64,000 nt of DNA from Pogostemon cablin (GCA_023678885.1 CM042985.1:7428985-7492984); one strand, 5' to 3'; numbered from the stretch's first letter, positions 11,146-23,535 are shown. The notes: generated by a model from the letters alone, not told the origin. Made by a program: numbers and translations.

Positions 11146-12542
11146 ATGTCCAGAGAAAGGTAATAATCAAGAAAACCCTATATTTATATGCTATTTAACA
11201 ATCTGTATATATATATATATATAAATATACTGATGGTGTGAATGAATTGATGAAGGGAGGAGTTGGATGAGATAGGGAAGAAGTTGAAGAGGGGTGATGA
11301 AGGTTGTAATAACATGGCAGCCATGGGAGGAGGAAGAAGACAGTTGGTGGGCCCACCTGGAACCTTAAACACCATCACACCATGTGCTGCGTGTAAGCTT
11401 CTAAGAAGAAGATGTGCAGAGGAATGCCCTTTCTCTCCTTATTTCTCTCCACACGAACCCCACAAATTTGCTGCTGTTCACAAAGTTTTTGGAGCTAGCA
11501 ATGTTTCCAAGATGCTAATGGTATCAATCTTTCCTTTTTTTCTTTAATTTTTTTGCTATATAATTATAATTAATTCTTTGTTTATGCGTAAAAAAAATAC
11601 TTCAAGAATCAACACTTCATGTTATTGATAAAACTACTGTTAAATTAAACCCATTTTAGCCATGTTTGATTTTCGTTTCATTTACTAGTAAACGCACAAT
11701 AATCAATGATTAGAAATAAAATAGTAGTGGAAATTAATTAAAGTATAATGTAAGAAATAGAAGATCTCAATCTTAACCTAGGGTTTCACAAATTGTGAAG
11801 TGTTTTCTAAGTATTTATCTCTTTTAATTACTGATCAAGATCTCAACTAAATTCATGAATATTAATTAGCTTGCTTGATTTAATTGCCTAAGATATTCAT
11901 TAAACAAACGCCATAAATTATTAGTTACATAAATTTCAAATTCATTAATTGCAAAGTAGATAGCTTGGGTTCCCATATAAGGAATGAAGCTGAAAATACT
12001 CATGACTAGGGTTTATATGTATTGGTCCAAATTTCCTGATATGTCACTTATCTAACATGTGGAACGAGAAATGTAACATCAAAATGTTACAGGATCCGAT
12101 CAATCGTTAGATAATTTAATTTCTTTAATTCAAATGAAGTAATTTGGACTTGTAGGAGGTAGGTGAAGCCCAAAGAGCAGATGCTGCAAATAGTTTGGTT
12201 TACGAAGCAAATGTGAGGCTAAGAGATCCGGTGTACGGTTGCATGGGTGCTATTTCAGCTCTGCAACACCAGATCCAAGCCCTTCAAGCCGAGCTCAACG
12301 CCGTCAGGGCTGAGATACTAAGGTACAAGTATAGACAAGCTGCTAACTCCATCATTGCTTCCACCAATGCCGCCCTGGCCGTCTCTGTGGCCGAGCTGCC
12401 CCAACCTCCACCCACACCACCCCCTCCGCCACCCTCCATCGTCGTCTCCTCCACTTCCTCCACTCCATCGCTGTACACATCTCCTTCTAGCACTGCTAGT
12501 TTCAATAGTATTCCCAATAATCACATACCTTTCTTTGATTAA
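11146..12542 (+). CDS. LOB-domain transcription factor, LBD15-like (class I)
   Basis: Three exons read by frame: 11146-11159, 11256-11520 and 12156-12542, giving 221 residues. Exon 1 is only 14 nt (MSRE plus part of R) and joins in frame to give MSREREELDEIGKK, matching the characteristic N-terminus of LBD15-type proteins. The LOB domain shows the C-x2-C-x6-C-x3-C zinc-finger-like block (CAACKLLRRRCAEEC), the GAS block (FAAVHKVFGASNVSKML) and the leucine-zipper-like coiled coil (ALQHQIQALQAELNAVRAEI). The C-terminus is variable, with a proline run and a Ser/Thr-rich stretch. These proteins bind DNA in the nucleus and control lateral-organ or vascular development. The intron after KMLM is at the position usual for the family. 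The parent gene is intact. Confidence 0.93.
12036..12102. mobile_element. Partial family A element
   Basis: One arm only, inside LBD intron 2. Reverse complemented it reads GGATCCTGTAACATTTTG, TTACATTTCTCGTTCCACA and then GTTAGATAAGTGACATATC, matching the arm consensus of the family A copies. No opposite arm was found. Confidence 0.4.
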
Positions 12543-13439
12543 TATAATTACCAACTCATGTAACTTTTTTTTTTTAAGAAATATTCAAATTTCATGTCAC
12601 TTTTGTTACTCCAACCCTTTCTTGGTATGTAGATCGATGTTCTAATATGTGACATGTGGTTGATGTGCAGCCAACTAGTATGATAATATTGATTCATTAA
12701 GACAATCATGTATATGGATCCTCTCTCGTAACTTAATTTCTACACGCAAGAATAGTGATCTCGTTGATCTTCGCCCGTAATGGAGTCGATTGCTGAACAC
12801 ATTATGTGTGCAACAACGAGGATTTGGGTCTAAACACGCATATATAGATCATGTAGCTCATATGAGTCTATCATGAATTTTAACAATAAAATAGGTTAAT
12901 TAATCGTTTGAAATTCAAATCATGAAAGTGTAGATCATGCTAAAAAGTTTTTATGGAGTTGTATATCATCATATATAACAACCTAATACACACACCATCA
13001 TTTTTCATATTCACATCAATGCATGTAAAGATGTTAATCATCACTTACTATGAATTGAGCTACGATTTGATCCCAAATTACGGATTGAGATTTAATCTAA
13101 TGAAAGCAACTATAAACTTGAAATTATATAGAAAAATTGCTAATAATGACGAAATTCCTGACATTATTGCTTTCCTAGCTGAAATCTTTATAAATTACAT
13201 GAATGTGTCGATAATGACTTGATCTTTCTGTTATTATTGGTCATTTTTTCTTGTAGTGTTTCAGCCCAAAATACTTGACATTTTATTTTAACAAATGAAA
13301 TCTGTTTCTAGTTACTTAATGATGAAGAATTCATGAATTTTTAAAGGAATATGCATTAAAGGATCTTCTATATTACCTTTAATTAAATAAAGTAAATTTT
13401 GAAAAGCATTTCATACAATTAATTCAAATATATATTGCA

Positions 13440-13760
13440 TGGGAACATTGGATTGGATGACCTAGGTAGGAAGTGGGTAGGTAGTAATTAGGGTTAGATG
13501 TGTTAATATTTGTTGAAAGTGAAATGGTTGTTGTTGGTTGTACATCCAAACAGGACTTAAGGTTGCACACGTGTGGTGAGAGCTAGAATCAAAATGTTTG
13601 ACCAAGCAATGAAGTGTCTGAACTCATATTAGTCAGTGCAAATTAAATTTGGAAGCAGAGAGAAGTTAATTAAATTAAGGTAAGGAAAATTTAATAGGAG
13701 ACAAATGGTATGGTAATTGTGCTGCCCAATGCTCTACCACACTACTACTATAAATACAAA
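13440..13760 (+). promoter_or_regulatory. Promoter-like island without an obvious gene
   Basis: In otherwise AT-rich DNA this segment holds GGTAGGAAGTGGGTAGGTAG (MYB AC-type motifs on the reverse strand), a palindromic CACACGTGTG G-box near 13568, TTTGACC (W-box-like) near 13597, and CTATAAATAC near 13749 in TATA position. No convincing coding exon follows; the only downstream frame lacks a start after the TATA. It may be a promoter relic, a noncoding-RNA promoter or chance. Confidence 0.25.
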
Positions 13761-14039
13761 CATAATTACTCATTATTCTTATTTTTATTTTCTATTACAG
13801 AGAGCAACAACACACTGTCTGTTTACAATTTAATTTGTCTGAGCATCATCCTTCCTGTATTGGCAAATCGATCTGAAGAATCACATATTAGTTTCGGAAG
13901 AAAAATAAATAAATGTTGCTTTTAAAAGATTACTTATTAATTTCGATCTAAATGCTCTCCCAAATAGTGTATTAAGATTTATTTAATTATAGAAATGTAA
14001 CTTTTACCCACAGAAAATAAAGACATGGCTAAAATGTTA

Positions 14040-14285
14040 AAAATAAAAAATTAAGGCAAAGACTTGTGTAATATCGTCTTACCTAAGTGCTTACGTGAAA
14101 CAGATAAAAAATGATATACTTCTATAATAAAAAATAATACCCAATTAATGAAAAGTAATATGCCAATTTTTAGTAAAAATAAAAAGTGATAATATAATAA
14201 AGTAATAGTAATATTTTAAGTGAAAATGATAATTAACTTTTTAAAAAGGTTAAAATAATCTTAGTGAGACGACCTGCCCAAAAAT
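14040..14285 (+). repeat. Dispersed repeat family B copy
   Basis: Begins GGCAAAGACTTGTGTAA, then GTGCTTACGTGAAACAGATA, recurring AAAAGTGATAA blocks, and ends near GTGAGACGACCTGCCC. The same order occurs at 29.1 and 33.4 kb and inverted at 22.7 kb. Confidence 0.55.
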
Positions 14286-15794
14286 TAAATATTCATCTCA
14301 ATGATCTGTCAATCCATAAATTAATTAGTACCCTCCAATTAATTGATAAGGCAACTTTGATGTTGTTCATATGTATTAAGATAGATTAAATCATTGAATA
14401 TTCATTTTAAGAAGGTAGTTTAATTTAATAATAATTGAAATGAGACTGATTAATTAATATATAACTAATTCTAACGTGTTATTAATGGGACGCATTAATA
14501 ATATTTCAAGCTCATAAGTCATAATGATCTAGTTTGATATAATTAATTTATAATACTACTAAATTTATAACATTTGTTCTAATTAAATAGCTCTCTCATG
14601 CAACGCCCAACTCGATCACCTATTGAATGAGATATACACGCACACAACATTTGGGTGAGATATGAGACGGTAAGATCGTTTATTTATTTTTTTAATTAGT
14701 TACTTTTAAAGATGGATTTATCTTTTATTAAAAAATATTACTCATTCATTTATACTACAAATGAGATCGATTATTCATTTTTTTAATTGTTTTATTAAAA
14801 AATATTACTCATTCATTTATTTTTTATATGAGACGGTAAGATCGTTTGATTATTATTTTTTATTGTTTAATACCATTTTTATTAAAAATATTATGTTTAA
14901 TTAAATGAGATCATCTGTGACAAATATTTTATATAAATAAATTCACCCAACAAATGCACGTTAGTCAAATTCTGCATGCGTACGCCAAACCTCATTATAT
15001 AAAGCTGCATTAGACTTACTAGTTTTTTATTTCCTTACGCAATTTTTATGACTTTTTATTATAAAAGCTAACATTTTTATTTGCTTAAATAGGTTACCAA
15101 ATTTACCTTTTAGATTTTAAGAATTTATTTGTCTTATTTCTGAATTTATTTTGAAATTTTCTTATGCAAGTTTTTTTTTTTAATTTTACTAAGTAAGAAA
15201 AACGAGAAAAAAGTTTACATAATATTTGGAAGTTCGGATAACTGAATTAACATAAATTGATTTAGGTAACACTTACATGAAATCGATTTAACTAACACTT
15301 ACATGAAATCGTATTGTATAAAAAAAATTTACATTTTTTTAAAAATATTTATCAATTTTTATAAAAATATTATCATTTTTTATTAAAATGTTACGGTATC
15401 ACATGTTATCAAAGATATTTTCTTTTATTCGTGTCTGAAGTCTTCTCTTAAAACAATCTAACACACTTTTTCGCTAATGTTACTCTATTTTAATTAAACG
15501 TATTTTTATACGAAAATAGACGAAGTAAAATAAAACTAATAAATGGCTAACCGTTGGAAACGAGAATAATTAATAAAAAAATATAAACATTATGATTAAG
15601 AAATTAGTACTAATAATTAGCAAGATTTCGTGTTGCATGGAATAATAAAAAAGTAAAACATAAGGTTAAATTGGTCCTACTCTACTGCGGGGCAGTACAT
15701 GCAAGTTATCTTGGCGGGTGGATCTCATCCTCATTTATGAAGGATTACTGTTCATACTAATATAAGAAAATTATTTATGCATTAATTAACGTGT

Positions 15795-16085
15795 TATTTT
15801 TATTAATATATTAGGTGAGAGCGTCTTATGTGAATTGATAAAAAATAATAATTAAATGTCAAATACTTGTGTAAAAGCGTCGCACATAAATTTTCTCATG
15901 TGACACGGTTAAAGAATGTTAATATTATTATCAATTTTGTTATAAAATATTATTACTTTTTATTTATATTATAAATTATTTATGTAATAGTTCATTACAC
16001 TATTATATTATCATTTTTCATCAATCGAATATCACTTTTAATTAGTAATATTATCACTTTATATCCGTCTCACGTAAGGATTTAC
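15795..16085 (-). repeat. Dispersed repeat family B copy, degraded and inverted
   Basis: Contains TTATTTATATTATAAATTAT, then TATCATTTTTCATCAATCGA and CCGTCTCACGTAAGG. This is the reverse-oriented block order of family B. Its ends are diffuse. Confidence 0.4.
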
Positions 16086-18030
16086 TTATTTACTGACATA
16101 CTCTAATAATAATTAAGAGAATTGAAACGAAGTTTAATTTATAAAGTACTCTAATTATAAAGGTACTAATACAAATTATGTGAATTTTGTGTATAACTCT
16201 TCAAAAAATTACTATTATGTTTATAATGTACCTATGAATGAATATATAATAAAATACTTATATTATATAAATAAATATATTAAAATTTTAAATTGGATCA
16301 GAAATCAATTACATGCTACTAGACTTGTACTGGATGTGAAACACTTATGTGTAATTATCTCACAAAATGATCTTGAGGCTGATAAGAAGTAAAAATTTAA
16401 TAATATTTAATTAATGAAAAATAATAATAATAACACTGTAAACTATTTCATGAAAAATTTATAGTATAAATAAGAAATGTTAAAAAAATAATAATAATAA
16501 CTAAAATAATCTCGAGACCATCTCACACCAATAGTGTTTTGTAATTGTAACAAGTCTCATTCATGCAAATATAAAAGCAAGTAAATTGGGAAAATAATAA
16601 TGAATAGGAATATTTTCTAAGTTACGCTTAAAAATTAATAGGATGTTGAGTTGGTTTTTTGTACGAGTGTATACGTAAGAAAATATTCGAAGTATTATAT
16701 TTTAAAATGTATTTACTATAATTAATAGGATATTTTTTATTATTAAAAAAATATATTTGGTTGATATATAATAATTGGAGTATTCTTTTGTGGGATGAGT
16801 TTGTGAGATGAGCATATAAGAAGAATTATCGGTTGATTAATTATTATAGTAGTTATCTAACTAAAATATACTTATTGGTAATATGTTTGTAATAAATTAA
16901 ATTATAATATTTTAGAAACTTATTTTAATTTATTATATATCATATTTTTAAAAAAAAGACATACTTTAACTATGCAAGAAACTTTAATAATATAACAATT
17001 ATATTTTAATAACGACTTTATATGTCTCACATAATTATCATTTTACAAGAAATTTTTTCTTAATAATTTATACTTTATTAAAAAATTAAATTATTAATTT
17101 AAAAAATCAAAGACTAAAACTGGATATTTATATATTTAAAAAGTTATTTTTTAATCATTCTAGCATAGAAGATCATACTACACAATTGCACATCTAATAA
17201 AAGAATGATTATAGAATATTCCAATTAATTATCCTATTTTAGTCTATTAGACGCAATATATATCAGGGTGACATATGGGTTAACATCCATTAAAAAAATA
17301 AAAATAAAATTGTCTAAAGAATACAAAGAAATCTTTGACTTAATCACAATCATTTAATAACGAATTTGTCGTACAACAAATAATTATCACATGTACAATA
17401 GTACCTATATATCAAATCAAATATTGAATCACTATGAGGAAACAAAGTATTTTAGGTGAATTTGACCTTGCATGCATATTAAAATTAAATGTTACTAAAT
17501 TATAATTATAATTAAATTTAAATAACTACGCATCAAAATAAAACTATTTAAATAAATAGATAATAGTAATAATTATTTAATTTAAGCATCGATTTGTGAG
17601 ATGGTGTTCTTCAATCTCAAGGTCTTCGCTGTCAAATGGAACATAAAACATGGTTCCAATGCATAATCATGAGTTGACTTTTAAGTATTAAAATGTGTTT
17701 ATAATTAATTCCATATTATTTTACTATAGAAAGTCGGCAATGTAATTAATTGGTTCTGATTCATTTGGGCTTTTTTATTTGTTTTAATTTCAGTCGTTGG
17801 GGAAATTTAAATAAATTACTGGGGATTATTTTGTCTCGATTCTGTTTGAACTTGGTGATTAATTTTAGGAAGAAAACTGAATTATTTTCTCGATAATAAA
17901 TAAATAAAGAAAACTCAATAAGCAAGTATTGGGCTTGAAATATCAATACACAAACAGTTTGATAGGCCATTTTGAATATTTTATGGCCTCGGGCTAAAAG
18001 CCCAAATATGCTCTGAAGTTTTGAATAACT

Positions 18031-18063
18031 GGCCCAAATTAAAATATATATTATATGGCCCAA
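18031..18063 (+). promoter_or_regulatory. Paired GGCCCA (Site II-like) motifs upstream of the B3 gene
   Basis: GGCCCAAA at 18031 and TATATGGCCCAA ending about 18062 lie about 245-275 bp before the start codon. Such motifs mark broadly expressed plant promoters. Confidence 0.4.
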
Positions 18064-18304
18064 TTGTCAAATCAAATCAATTCAATTCGGTTCTTCCCAC
18101 ATATAGCAATTGCAGAGAGAGAGCAGAAAAGATTTCAATTTTGATACACAAACAGCAATTGAAGATTAGAAGGTACAACACGCGCTGCGTACAGTTGTAC
18201 TCTGCAGAGAATCATGCAGATATTCAAGCGATTCGAATTGATTTTCACACACACAGACTCGAAATATCTCGCAAAGAAATCAGTTCATCTTCAAAATCGG
18301 ATAC

Positions 18305-19904
18305 ATGAAGAGGAACGCAGAAGCTAGAATGAGGCCGTCGTTTGTGAAGGTGTTGAGCGATTACACCACAAGACTAGTAAGTGATTCCATTATTAAAGCG
18401 ATTTGTAAATTTTAGAATGTAAAATCGACTCGCACGGTAACTGTTTGATGATATGCTTGTTTAACCCTGTGTGCTCTTCGTGCAGAGACTCCCACCCGAG
18501 TTTGTGCAGAAACATGGAGAATCTCTTCCCGATGCTGCGAAACTCAGGACGACTTCCGGCGAAACATGGCAGGTTAAGCTTAAGGAGGAAATCAATTCAG
18601 ATGATGAAGACGAAATTGTGAGCTATTTCTGTTTCGTGGGTGGAGGATGGAAGAAATTTGTTACAGACTTGGAGCTGAAGTTGGATGAAATTCTGGTGTT
18701 CTGCTTTGATGGGAAAAACATATTTGATGTTAGGGTTTACGGAAGCAATTGCTGCGAGCGCTATATTTCTGCCAAGGCAGCCTACGTCGACCCTGATTTG
18801 TCGGCAAAGAGGAAAAGGGAGAAATCGGCAGGAAGTTCCACAGTTTCGCCGAGAAGGGAAGATGAACATGAAGATGAAGAGCACTCTGGATTGTTGGAAT
18901 TGGATTGGGACCATAATGCTGAAGGTTAGCTATCTCCACTTTTCTCAAATCTAATTTGCAACTTAGTTTATTGATAAAAGTAAGTTAGAATTTCAAGATT
19001 AATTCATTTTCTTGTTTGAATGATATGCTTGAAAAGTTACATATTCAACTTAAATTAAAATAGTACTTCCAATCCCTATGAATTAGCATAAAAATGCAAA
19101 AGAGATCATGTTTCCAATTCATCAAAACTTGAAGCTTGTTGATCTCTGAATTTCAACAGAAAAATGATCTTTAGTGAATGGCAGTAGGGAGAAACAGAGA
19201 GAGGGAGAATCATAATTACTTTTCATTATTAATCTCATCATCAATCAATGCTATTAAAGCTGCTCATGTAGAAAGGCAAAAGTGAAGTATACATAACATG
19301 ATTAATTCCAGTAGTGTTATTATATCAGCAGGCCATCATACACAGTCATAACTTATTGACATTTATCTATATGCAAATTAATCTTGATCATTATTTGTAA
19401 TGTTAAGTTTCTTTTTTGCTCTAATAACAATAGGTCTCATGTTTTCTTTCTATGTATAGGATCAAAAGATGCAGCCAATCCATCGAAAGGGCCGCTCTAC
19501 TTTGAAGTTAATCTCAAGGCTCATCAACAATATAGAGTTGTAAAATTCTCAACCATCAACACTTGTGTCTTTAATTGATCTTAATGTTTGGCTTCTTTTG
19601 AAAATAATCAATTAAACAAGCGCGTGCATTTCTTGAAATACAGTGTCTTCGTAATAAGTTCGTATCTGCTGCTGGTTTTAAGGAGAAACAGGGTGTGGAT
19701 GTTCAGTACTCAGGCACCCGTGATGGTCATGATAAGTTTTGGGTTGGAATAGACCATAGTCTCGGCACCAGGTTGACGACTGGGTGGTTTAAGTTTGTGA
19801 AGTCAAGCGGGTTGGCTGTGGGGAAAACGTACTCGTTCGAGTTTAAGCCAGAAGAAAATGTCATCCATGTGAAGGAGGTTAAGGTGGGTTTGTTTATATG
19901 TTAA
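18305..19904 (+). CDS. B3-domain transcription factor, REM/VRN1-like, two B3 domains
   Basis: Four exons by frame and GT-AG: 18305-18376, 18486-18924, 19460-19539 and 19644-19904, giving about 283 residues. Residues about 10-110 form a first B3 domain (RPSFVKVLSDYTTRLRLPPE, then TSGETWQVKL, GGGWKKFV and ELKLDEILVFCFDG). A basic KRKREK stretch follows (probable nuclear signal), then an acidic linker (EDEHEDEEHSG). A second B3-like domain includes YFEVNLKAHQQYR, GTRDGHDKFWVGID and TTGWFKFVKSSGLAVGKTYS. REM proteins bind DNA non-stringently and act in reproductive or chromatin-linked regulation. The 3' end is uncertain: AAG at 19883 is followed by GTGGGT, a possible donor, so the last residues KVGLFIC may instead be replaced by a further exon. 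It is convergent with the peroxidase, the stops being about 440 bp apart. Confidence 0.85.
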
Positions 19905-20340
19905 AGAAAATGTTTATGTGCTTGATTATTACGTACTCCATTAAGCAAGTGTTTCTTATCACTAATTGCTTAATTAGAATTGAGATTTAGAACTAGTGTT
20001 TCTTACTCATGTTGCAGTGGTGTAGACCTACCTTATTACTATTATTTTCTTTTGAAGTATTATTACTCTTTTTAGTGTGAAATTATTGAATGATTTATGG
20101 ATCTGAAAAGAAGCCTTTTTTTGCCTAATTAGTGATCACTTGACATTGTTCTGTTCCTTGGTGTTCATCTTTGTGGTTTTCTTGATTGGACACTCTACCA
20201 TTCATTGTATTAAGCAACACATTTTTTTCTTATTAATACCTTGCTTTCATTAGAGTAGTCGGGATACTTCATCCCAAATCCGTATTTTATTTTAGTACAT
20301 TGATGAAATGAACCACGAGATTATATGTGTACTTCATGAG

Positions 20341-21676
20341 TCAATTGAGGGCCCTGCAGTTTCTACGAATCTCACCGTTGGACCCAACAAGAGGCGTTAT
20401 GTCGCCCATCCTGATCATTGCAGCAATAAAGTCTTTGTTGAAAGCTTTAGCATTTTTGCTGTAGTACTCGACTAGGGCATCCGTAGATGCCCCGTTGTAC
20501 AGAACTTGATCCGAGTGCAGCAAACCCTTCTTGGCAAGGAGGTTAACATAGTAATTGTTGTCCCAGAGAGTAGGAGTTTGGAGGTCGAGTGGCGCCAAGT
20601 TGGTGTTACCTCCGGTCAAGGGACAGTTGGCTTGTCGAGTCTGGGCAAAGGACGGGTCGATGTTGGTCTCGTTGTATATCCGGCCTCTGAAGGTCACACA
20701 CCTCGCTTGTCCTATGGTATGTGCACCTGCAATCGCCATTATTAATCATTAATCTAAGTGATTGAATTGCGAAGTTGACATTCTTGTATGAGATTTTGAT
20801 GTATAATTAAATTTCATATTAATATTGATGAATATGGTTTACTAATTGACCTGATAAGACAACCATGTCCCTGGTGGAAAGGCCAACATCACCAAACCTT
20901 CTGATGAGGTTTGGAAGGTCTGAAGAACCCAGTGGAATTGCTGCATTTGCTATTGCAAAACTGGCTGTTCTTGAATCCCTCCTCCCAACTTTCACCTGCC
21001 AGCTGGGACCTCCAAGCTACAACAATTAACAAAAAACAATTTCAATATACATATATTTTCATTAAAATCCAGACATATTCGTAAAAAATAAGCTGGTTAT
21101 CGATTTGTCTTCTGTAAGATAAGTAATTTGAAAAGATAAAAGAGCTTACAAGAGCAACGGAATCACGAGCAGCAATAGTTAAAATATCGGCACAAGAGAC
21201 GACACCAGGGCAGACCGCTTCGACACTGGTCTTGATAGAATCGATAATATTAAGACCCCTAATTCCACCGTTGGGCAGCGCTGTTTGCTCACCTCTAAAA
21301 GTGGATGTATCATCCAAAAGTACAGAGGCATCGCACCCCTGTTGATAAGTATCAAGATAATCGAATAACAAGTATGTTCAGATTGTTTATACGACCATCT
21401 CATCTAAAAGTTAGAAGAATGATTAAATTTATATCTTCTACACAAGAGTATACAGTAGTGAAATACTTGAACGAAGCAGTCGTGGAAATGGAGGCGGAGG
21501 ATGGAGGCTCCGATGCGTTTCTCGTTTGCAATGGCGGACTTAACACCGGAGTAGACCGTGCTAAACACTTTAGGGCACGTCTTCTTGTAATAATCTGGTT
21601 GCAGGTTTTGAGCTGAACTGCTGCCTAGTAATATTATTACTAATACTACTACACTATTAATAGTATTCATCATCAT
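20341..21676 (-). CDS. Class III secretory peroxidase
   Basis: Four exons on the minus strand: 21676-21467, 21338-21150, 21016-20851 and 20726-20341, giving 316 residues, with the three-intron layout common in this family. A signal peptide (VVVLVIILLGSSSA) is followed by mature QNLQPDYYKKTCP. The distal haem site RLHFHDCFV, calcium-site region GCDASVLLDD, VVSCADILTIAARD and proximal haem histidine in LSGAHTIGQARC are all present. The C-terminal half has NFD-like DNNYYVNLL and the final disulphide cysteine in RRNCRALN. These secreted haem enzymes oxidise phenolics with hydrogen peroxide in lignin and suberin formation and defence. Three in-frame ATGs lie in a row at the start; the first (21676) was chosen. 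The gene looks intact. Confidence 0.95.
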
Positions 21677-21741
21677 AGTTTCTCTCCCTTTAGTAACAAA
21701 TAAATAATTAGTTATGCATGAAATGGAATGCATGCTCTAGG

Positions 21742-21751
21742 GATATATATA
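21742..21751 (-). promoter_or_regulatory. TATA box of the peroxidase gene
   Basis: TATATATATC on the minus strand lies about 70 bp upstream of the first ATG, followed toward the gene by CCTAGAGCATGC. This is a good distance for a TATA box with a short leader. Confidence 0.55.
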
Positions 21752-22044
21752 CATGCATGTGTGAGCGTATGTTGACAACATCTAATTGATCATTGGGTTG
21801 ACTAGTATACCAGTAGAATAGTCAAACTCTAGTATTTTGAGATTATTAATTAATTAATAGAAATAGCAAATAAAAATTATGAAAATATGCTTTATATATA
21901 CATGAACACACTAATTTTCTATCCTAGATCGAGTTTACATACCAAATGTTTCACGCATGGCTTTATAATCTTTCTTCATCTACAATCACCTATAGAGGGC
22001 CAAAGAGGACACGTGGCCCCCTTCAACTTTTGATAAATACTATA

Positions 22045-22121
22045 TACTCCCAACACAGTTTTCACACTTCCTTTGTAAATTACAAAAGAAGTGTGAAAGC
22101 TCTGCTGGGACAGAGGGAGTA
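22045..22121. mobile_element. Very short Stowaway-type MITE
   Basis: TA plus CTCCCAACACAG at the left, inverted CTGGGACAGAGGGAG plus TA at the right, with TTCACACTTC/GAAGTGTGAA inside. At 77 bp it is an almost pure hairpin, probably internally deleted. Confidence 0.65.
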
Positions 22122-22139
22122 TATGGTATTCAATAAACT

Positions 22140-22215
22140 AAAATTGAGCGGTGAAGTGGTGGAGTCACACTTTTAAAAGAGCTCATGTAATCTAGGGTTC
22201 GATTCCTGTATATTT
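22140..22215 (+). mobile_element. Possible tRNA-derived SINE head
   Basis: GGTTCGATTCC near 22196 matches the Pol III B box, and AGTGGTGGAG near 22155 is A-box-like at tRNA-like spacing. The cloverleaf cannot be completed, so it is not a working tRNA gene. No poly-T/poly-A tail or target-site duplication was identified. Confidence 0.3.
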
Positions 22216-22699
22216 TATTCTCTATTATTTATTTTTTCATACTTTTAATTTGTCTTTTACAAAATTTTATTTGTTTTAAATTATATTATGAGTATTTATT
22301 TATTATTCAGTATTAAATACTTTCATTATATGATATCTTTCATAATTTTTTCATTTATTTGTCTATAAAAACTTTTACACTTTAAAAATCAAATAACATT
22401 TTTATCCAACAACTTCATAAAACTTAGTTATCAAAACATACTTTATATTTTTGTAATTTTTTTATCTAAAAATACTAAAATGTTCTAAAAAGGTCTGTAA
22501 AATTGATAAATAAATATTTTTTCTTAAACGATGTGAAAGAGTAAATGTGAACGATTTTGTGAGACAAAATGTATGGTATTGTGGCCCCCCTGGATCAAAA
22601 TCCTAGGTCCGTCACTGTCTACAATTCGGATGCTTTACCTACATTTTTTTCCTTTTGGAATTGAACTTTGGTGTTCCCATTTCCCTTTTTTCTTTTGTT
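22216..22699. other. AT-rich stretch ending in a lone hAT-like terminus
   Basis: CTAGGTCCGTCACTG at 22599-22613 matches the right end of the hAT element at 46.8 kb (CTAGGTCCGCCACTG). A matching left end and an 8-bp duplication are not clear; AAGTGGTGGAG near 22154 is the only candidate. Confidence 0.3.
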
Positions 22700-22905
22700 A
22701 GGGCATGAGAGACCGTCGTCTCATGTGAAACCGTTTTCTTGTTTTTTAAAATAGTCATAACTTTTTATTTATATTATAAATTGTTAATGAAATAATCCAC
22801 ATTATCACTATCACTTTTCATTAATTCGAGTACCACTTTTTATTAAAAATTTATCAATTCATATACGTCTCATACAAGTCTTTCCGTGAGATGATCCCAT
22901 AAATT
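22700..22905 (-). repeat. Dispersed repeat family B copy, inverted
   Basis: Reads GAGACCGTCGTCTCATGTG, then TTATTTATATTATAAATTGT, TATCACTTTTCATTAATTCG and CGTCTCATACAAG. This is the reverse complement of the 33.4-kb copy in the same block order. Confidence 0.55.
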
Positions 22906-23324
22906 TTTTTTGTCTTTTTGTTAAGTTGATACCGATTCTTCAAGCAGTAAATATTACATTTTGTCATGGAAGTATAATCAAATCTGCATATTTTAAATTT
23001 TAGTAATTTTTAATTGAATTTTGATTCTTTTAGGTCGAAATTTTTGAAATCTCCTCATAATTCTCAATTTTGATTCTTTATGCCCTAATTTTTTTTGGGA
23101 TTCTTCTAGAAATCTAGTGCAACAAATTTTAAGAATTGAAATATTGAGAGGAAAATTTCTCTAATATACAAATTCATATTTACTTGACGTAATATGATAA
23201 TTTCTCTAATATATTTTTGTTTATGATCAAAAGGAAAATTTAGTCCTTATAATTTTATTTTATTTTCAAAATTTTATGTGGTTTTATGTGTATATCCAAG
23301 AGTCCAACTCCTTGCTAAATTATT

Positions 23325-23535
23325 AAGTTGAAGAATTTAATTAGAATTAGTAATTATAGGGGAAGCATTCTTAATTGAAATGAGTTTAATAATTAGCTCA
23401 TTTTTATATTATTCGACTAAGTCATAATTTAAGTTGAAGAATTTAATTAGAATTAGTAATTATCGGGAAGCATTCTTAATTGAAATGAGTTTAATAATTA
23501 GCTCATTTTTATATTATTCGACTAAGTCATAATTT
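23325..23535. repeat. Near-perfect two-copy tandem duplication (106 bp unit)
   Basis: AAGTTGAAGAATTTAATTAG begins at 23325 and again at 23431, and the whole unit to CTAAGTCATAATTT is repeated with about two differences (ATAGGGGAAG versus ATCGGGAAG). The high identity implies a recent event in otherwise old DNA. Confidence 0.85.

Larger units (their letters stand above)
12543..18030. other. Gene-free stretch between LBD and B3 genes
   Basis: AT-rich DNA. The parts that can be named are listed separately: a promoter-like island near 13.45-13.76 kb and two family B repeats. The remaining ORFs are short, low-complexity and unsupported. Confidence 0.5.

Noticed and set aside
12284..12645. Several ORFs overlapping the third LBD exon
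   Set aside because: They are shadow frames of the proline-coding and GC-rich part of the real gene.
16180..16392. 70-codon plus-strand ORF in gene-free DNA
   Set aside because: Its Asn/Tyr/Ile-rich composition is what AT-rich DNA gives by chance, and it has no promoter or homology signs.
22154..22613. Possible second complete hAT element
   Set aside because: The right end matches, but the left end is poor and the flanking 8 bp differ, so only the solo end was reported.
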